Below are positions 61,393-64,000 of a stretch of 64,000 nucleotides of DNA, piece after piece (the stretch's first letter is position 1; every line of letters starts with the position of its first letter). Source of the stretch: an uncultured Pseudomonadota bacterium (GTDB lineage Bacteria > Pseudomonadota > Gammaproteobacteria > Burkholderiales > SG8-39). The position numbers and the translations under genes are program-made. Location: the NCBI GenBank assembly GCA_903921325.1, contig CAIXPL010000006.1:30753-94752 (forward strand). The letters run 5' to 3'. The notes beneath the pieces are model-generated. The model did no database searches, had not been told where the DNA came from, and saw only the letters and a program-made list of their open reading frames with translations.

Positions 61393-61761
61393 GTGCTGGA
61401 AGGCTATTTCCCGATCCTGCTGTTCATTCTGGTGGGCCTTGCCATCGGCGTCGTTCCGCTGTCTGCGGGCTGGGTGCTCTCCACACTGCTCGGTCACAAT
61501 CGCCCCGATAGCGAGAAGCTCTCGCCGTATGAGTGCGGCTTTGAGGCCTTCGAGGACGCGCGCATGAAATTCGATGTGCGCTATTACCTGGTGGCCATCC
61601 TGTTCATTCTGTTCGACCTTGAGATCGCGTTCCTGTTTCCCTGGGCAATCACCTTGCGCGAGATTGGTCCGTTTGGTTTCTGGGCGATGATGGTGTTCCT
61701 TGGCATCCTCGTGATTGGTTTTATTTACGAGTGGAAAAAGGGCGCCCTCGAATGGGATTGA
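61393..61761 (+). CDS. nuoA: NADH-quinone oxidoreductase subunit A
   Basis: Membrane subunit of complex I; 122 residues from GTG 61393. Three helices; [43 protein letters not shown] is the strongly conserved loop and second helix with the quinone-site acidic residues. First gene of the nuo operon. Confidence 0.96.
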   Translation: MLEGYFPILLFILVGLAIGVVPLSAGWVLSTLLGHNRPDSEKLSPYECGFEAFEDARMKFDVRYYLVAILFILFDLEIAFLFPWAITLREIGPFGFWAMMVFLGILVIGFIYEWKKGALEWD

Positions 61762-61857
61762 GCGGTCGGGCGAGCCCTGTGAGTATCGCCGGCTCGCAGC
61801 ACGGATTGACCGCGGCCGATGGGGCCGGAAGCATGGGTTTTCAGGGGGGCATGGTCT

Positions 61858-62340
61858 GTGGGTGCAAATGACAGTGGCCTGATGCAGCAAGGCTTCATGA
61901 CCACATCGATCGATGCGGTCATCAACTGGACCCGCACCGGGTCGATGTGGCCGATGACCTTCGGACTGGCCTGCTGTGCCGTCGAGATGATGCATGCGGG
62001 TGCCGCACGCTATGACCTTGACCGCTTTGGCATCATTTTTCGGCCCAGTCCGCGACAATCCGATTTGATGATCGTCGCCGGCACGCTGTGCAACAAAATG
62101 GCCCCGGCCCTGCGCAAGGTCTATGACCAGATGGCTGAGCCGCGCTGGGTGCTCTCGATGGGTTCATGCGCCAATGGCGGTGGCTACTATCATTATTCCT
62201 ATTCGGTGGTGCGCGGTTGCGACCGTATTGTGCCGGTCGATGTGTATGTTCCAGGTTGTCCGCCTACGGCCGAAGCCCTGCTCTATGGCATTGTCCAGTT
62301 GCAGAACAAGATCAAGCGTCAGAACACCATTGCCCGATGA
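61858..62340 (+). CDS. nuoB: NADH-quinone oxidoreductase subunit B
   Basis: Carries iron-sulfur cluster N2 next to the quinone site. GTG 61858 after AGGGGGG gives 160 residues, like other betaproteobacterial NuoB; the ATG at 61819 is possible but adds an unconserved stretch. Cluster ligands are in [17 protein letters not shown] and [10 protein letters not shown] 96-bp gap separates it from nuoA. Its stop overlaps the nuoC start. Confidence 0.96.
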   Translation: MGANDSGLMQQGFMTTSIDAVINWTRTGSMWPMTFGLACCAVEMMHAGAARYDLDRFGIIFRPSPRQSDLMIVAGTLCNKMAPALRKVYDQMAEPRWVLSMGSCANGGGYYHYSYSVVRGCDRIVPVDVYVPGCPPTAEALLYGIVQLQNKIKRQNTIAR

Positions 62341-62981
62341 GTAATCGTCTGGATACCCTGCGGGGCCTGCTCGAACCCCTGGTGGGTGGGGCGGTGCACT
62401 CGCTGACACAGGTTGCGGGCGAACTGACTCTGACCGTCGAGCCAGCGCAGTATCGCGCTCTGATGACCGAGTTGCGTGACCGTGCTGACCTGCACTTCGA
62501 ACAGATGATCGACCTGTGCGGCCTCGATTATTCCACCTGGGGTGATACTGGCTGGGGCAGCGCGCGCTATGCCGTGGTGGTGCACCTGCTGTCAGTCAAA
62601 CACAACTGGCGATTGCGCGTGCGCTGTTTCGTGCCCAACGATGAATTCCCGGTGATTGCGTCGCTCGTTGACGTGTGGCCGGCGGCTAACTGGTATGAAC
62701 GCGAAGCCTTCGATCTGCTGGGTATTGTGTTCGACGGCCACGATGATTTGCGTCGACTGCTGACTGATTATGGTTTCATCGGCCATCCGTTCCGCAAGGA
62801 TTTTCCGCTCTCGGGCAATGTCGAGATGCGCTACGACCCCGATCAGGGCCGGGTCATCTACCAGGCGGTCACGATCGAACCGCGCGAAATCGTGCCGCGC
62901 ATCATCCGCGAAGACGCCTATGGCGATCTCGGGGTGCACACGACCGCGCCGGTGGCATCCGCACCGGCGCCGACCAAGTGA
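62337..62981 (+). CDS. nuoC: NADH-quinone oxidoreductase subunit C
   Basis: Peripheral-arm subunit, 214 residues from ATG 62337 (ATGA overlap with nuoB). [53 protein letters not shown] and [18 protein letters not shown] are the family marks. nuoD begins 9 bp after its stop. Confidence 0.96.
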   Translation: MSNRLDTLRGLLEPLVGGAVHSLTQVAGELTLTVEPAQYRALMTELRDRADLHFEQMIDLCGLDYSTWGDTGWGSARYAVVVHLLSVKHNWRLRVRCFVPNDEFPVIASLVDVWPAANWYEREAFDLLGIVFDGHDDLRRLLTDYGFIGHPFRKDFPLSGNVEMRYDPDQGRVIYQAVTIEPREIVPRIIREDAYGDLGVHTTAPVASAPAPTK

Positions 62982-62990
62982 GCAGGCGGC

Positions 62991-64000
62991 ATGGCTGATA
63001 TTCGAAATTACACGATGAACTTCGGGCCGCAGCATCCGGCGGCCCACGGCGTGCTGCGCCTGGTGCTGGAAATGGACGGTGAGGTCATTCAGCGCGCCGA
63101 CCCGCACATCGGACTGCTCCACCGCGGCACCGAGAAGCTCGCCGAACACAAGACCTGGATCCAGTCGCTCCCCTATATGGACCGGCTCGACTATGTGTCG
63201 ATGATGGTCAATGAGCACGCCTATTGCATGGCCATAGAGCGTCTGCTCGGGATCGAAGTGCCGCTGCGGGCGCAGTACATCCGCGTGATGTTCGATGAGA
63301 TCACCCGGGTATTGAACCACCTGCTCTGGCTGGGCGCTCACGCACTCGATATCGGCGCCATGACGGTGTTCCTGTATGCCTTCCGTGAACGCGAAGATCT
63401 GATGGACTGCTACGAGGCCGTATCGGGTGCGCGCATGCATGCGGCCTACTACCGTCCCGGCGGGGTGTACCGCGATCTGCCCGATCGTATGCCGCAGTAC
63501 GACGCATCGCGCTGGCGCAATGACAAGACGCTGCGCACGCTGAACGAAGATCGTCAGGGGTCACTGCTCGATTTCATCGAAGCGTTCACCGACCGCTTCC
63601 CCGGCTACGTTGATGAGTACGAGACGCTGCTCACCGACAACCGCATCTGGAAGCAGCGCACGGTGGGTATTGCGGTGGTCAGCCCCGAGCGCGCGCTCGC
63701 GCTCGGCTTCACCGGCCCGATGCTGCGCGGTTCGGGTGTTGAATGGGATCTGCGCCGCAAGCAGCCCTACGAAGTCTACGACCGGCTGGCCTTTGACATC
63801 CCGATCGGGGTCAACGGTGATTGCTATGACCGCTATCTGGTGCGCATGGCCGAGATGCGCCAATCCAATGCCATCATCCGCCAGTGTGTCGACTGGCTGC
63901 GCGCCAATTCGGGGTCCGTCATCGTCGACAATCACAAGGTCGCGCCGCCCTCACGCGAGGCGATGAAGACCAATATGGACGAGCTGATCCATCATTTCAA
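62991..64000 (+). CDS. nuoD: NADH-quinone oxidoreductase subunit D (3' end outside window)
   Basis: ATG 62991 gives [26 protein letters not shown], the conserved start with the quinone-site [31 protein letters not shown] and [13 protein letters not shown] follow. About 336 of the usual 417 residues are visible before the window ends. The reading frame is intact to the edge. Confidence 0.96.
   Translation, partial: MADIRNYTMNFGPQHPAAHGVLRLVLEMDGEVIQRADPHIGLLHRGTEKLAEHKTWIQSLPYMDRLDYVSMMVNEHAYCMAIERLLGIEVPLRAQYIRVMFDEITRVLNHLLWLGAHALDIGAMTVFLYAFREREDLMDCYEAVSGARMHAAYYRPGGVYRDLPDRMPQYDASRWRNDKTLRTLNEDRQGSLLDFIEAFTDRFPGYVDEYETLLTDNRIWKQRTVGIAVVSPERALALGFTGPMLRGSGVEWDLRRKQPYEVYDRLAFDIPIGVNGDCYDRYLVRMAEMRQSNAIIRQCVDWLRANSGSVIVDNHKVAPPSREAMKTNMDELIHHF

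Overview
The window looks like a chromosomal segment of a betaproteobacterium, most likely Burkholderiales or a close relative. The reasons are the tpiA-secG-tRNA-Leu-nuoABCD order at the right end, a PhaR regulator of polyhydroxyalkanoate metabolism, four stand-alone Bug-type (tripartite-tricarboxylate) solute-binding proteins, high GC, and many small catabolic operons. No rRNA, phage or transposase gene was recognised.

Layout. Positions 1-4400 hold the start of a secreted alpha/beta hydrolase and a complete sulfate ABC importer (sbp-cysTWA). Positions 4428-8425 hold a lipoprotein, aspartokinase, a VOC protein and a Bug receptor. A tRNA-Ser(GCU) at 8555 borders a toxin-antitoxin island: vapBC with its own promoter and operator, tacAT (DUF1778/GNAT) with its own promoter and operator, and a broken second vapC. 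From 10941 to 16166 come a small eRF1-like protein, a class I PPK2 polyphosphate kinase, a periplasmic DsrE-fold protein, glycerol kinase, an SDR and a gamma-glutamylcyclotransferase-like protein, with remnants of a PNPOx-like gene and of an MFS transporter between them.

Positions 16198-35935 form a catabolic region built around cyclic amides or ureides: two amidohydrolases of the ATZ/TRZ and cytosine-deaminase types, a duplicated VOC protein, the two hydantoinase/oxoprolinase subunits, a complete LIV-type ABC importer, another amidohydrolase, a DctA-like symporter, an N-carbamoylsarcosine-amidase-like cysteine hydrolase fused by overlap to a PuuE-like deacetylase, a heme-oxygenase-like diiron protein, a Bug receptor and an RraA-like protein. 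The gene set could take a creatinine- or hydantoin-like compound from import to an open-chain amine, but the substrate is inferred.

Positions 36044-54005 form a second catabolic region: a MetE/UROD-like protein, two FAD aromatic hydroxylases, an MscS channel, a tandem hotdog thioesterase, a three-subunit molybdenum hydroxylase split over two divergent operons, a pirin, a second toxin-antitoxin pair, a two-subunit CoA transferase, a cupin, an enamidase-like amidohydrolase, two Bug receptors and a class IA reductase. Together they suggest oxidation and ring opening of an N-heteroaromatic compound. No classical transcription factor was found between about 11 and 56 kb.

Positions 54056-64000 are housekeeping: an MFS exporter divergent from transaldolase, phaR, rimO, a thiolase, tpiA, secG, tRNA-Leu(GAG) and nuoABCD, the last one cut by the window edge.
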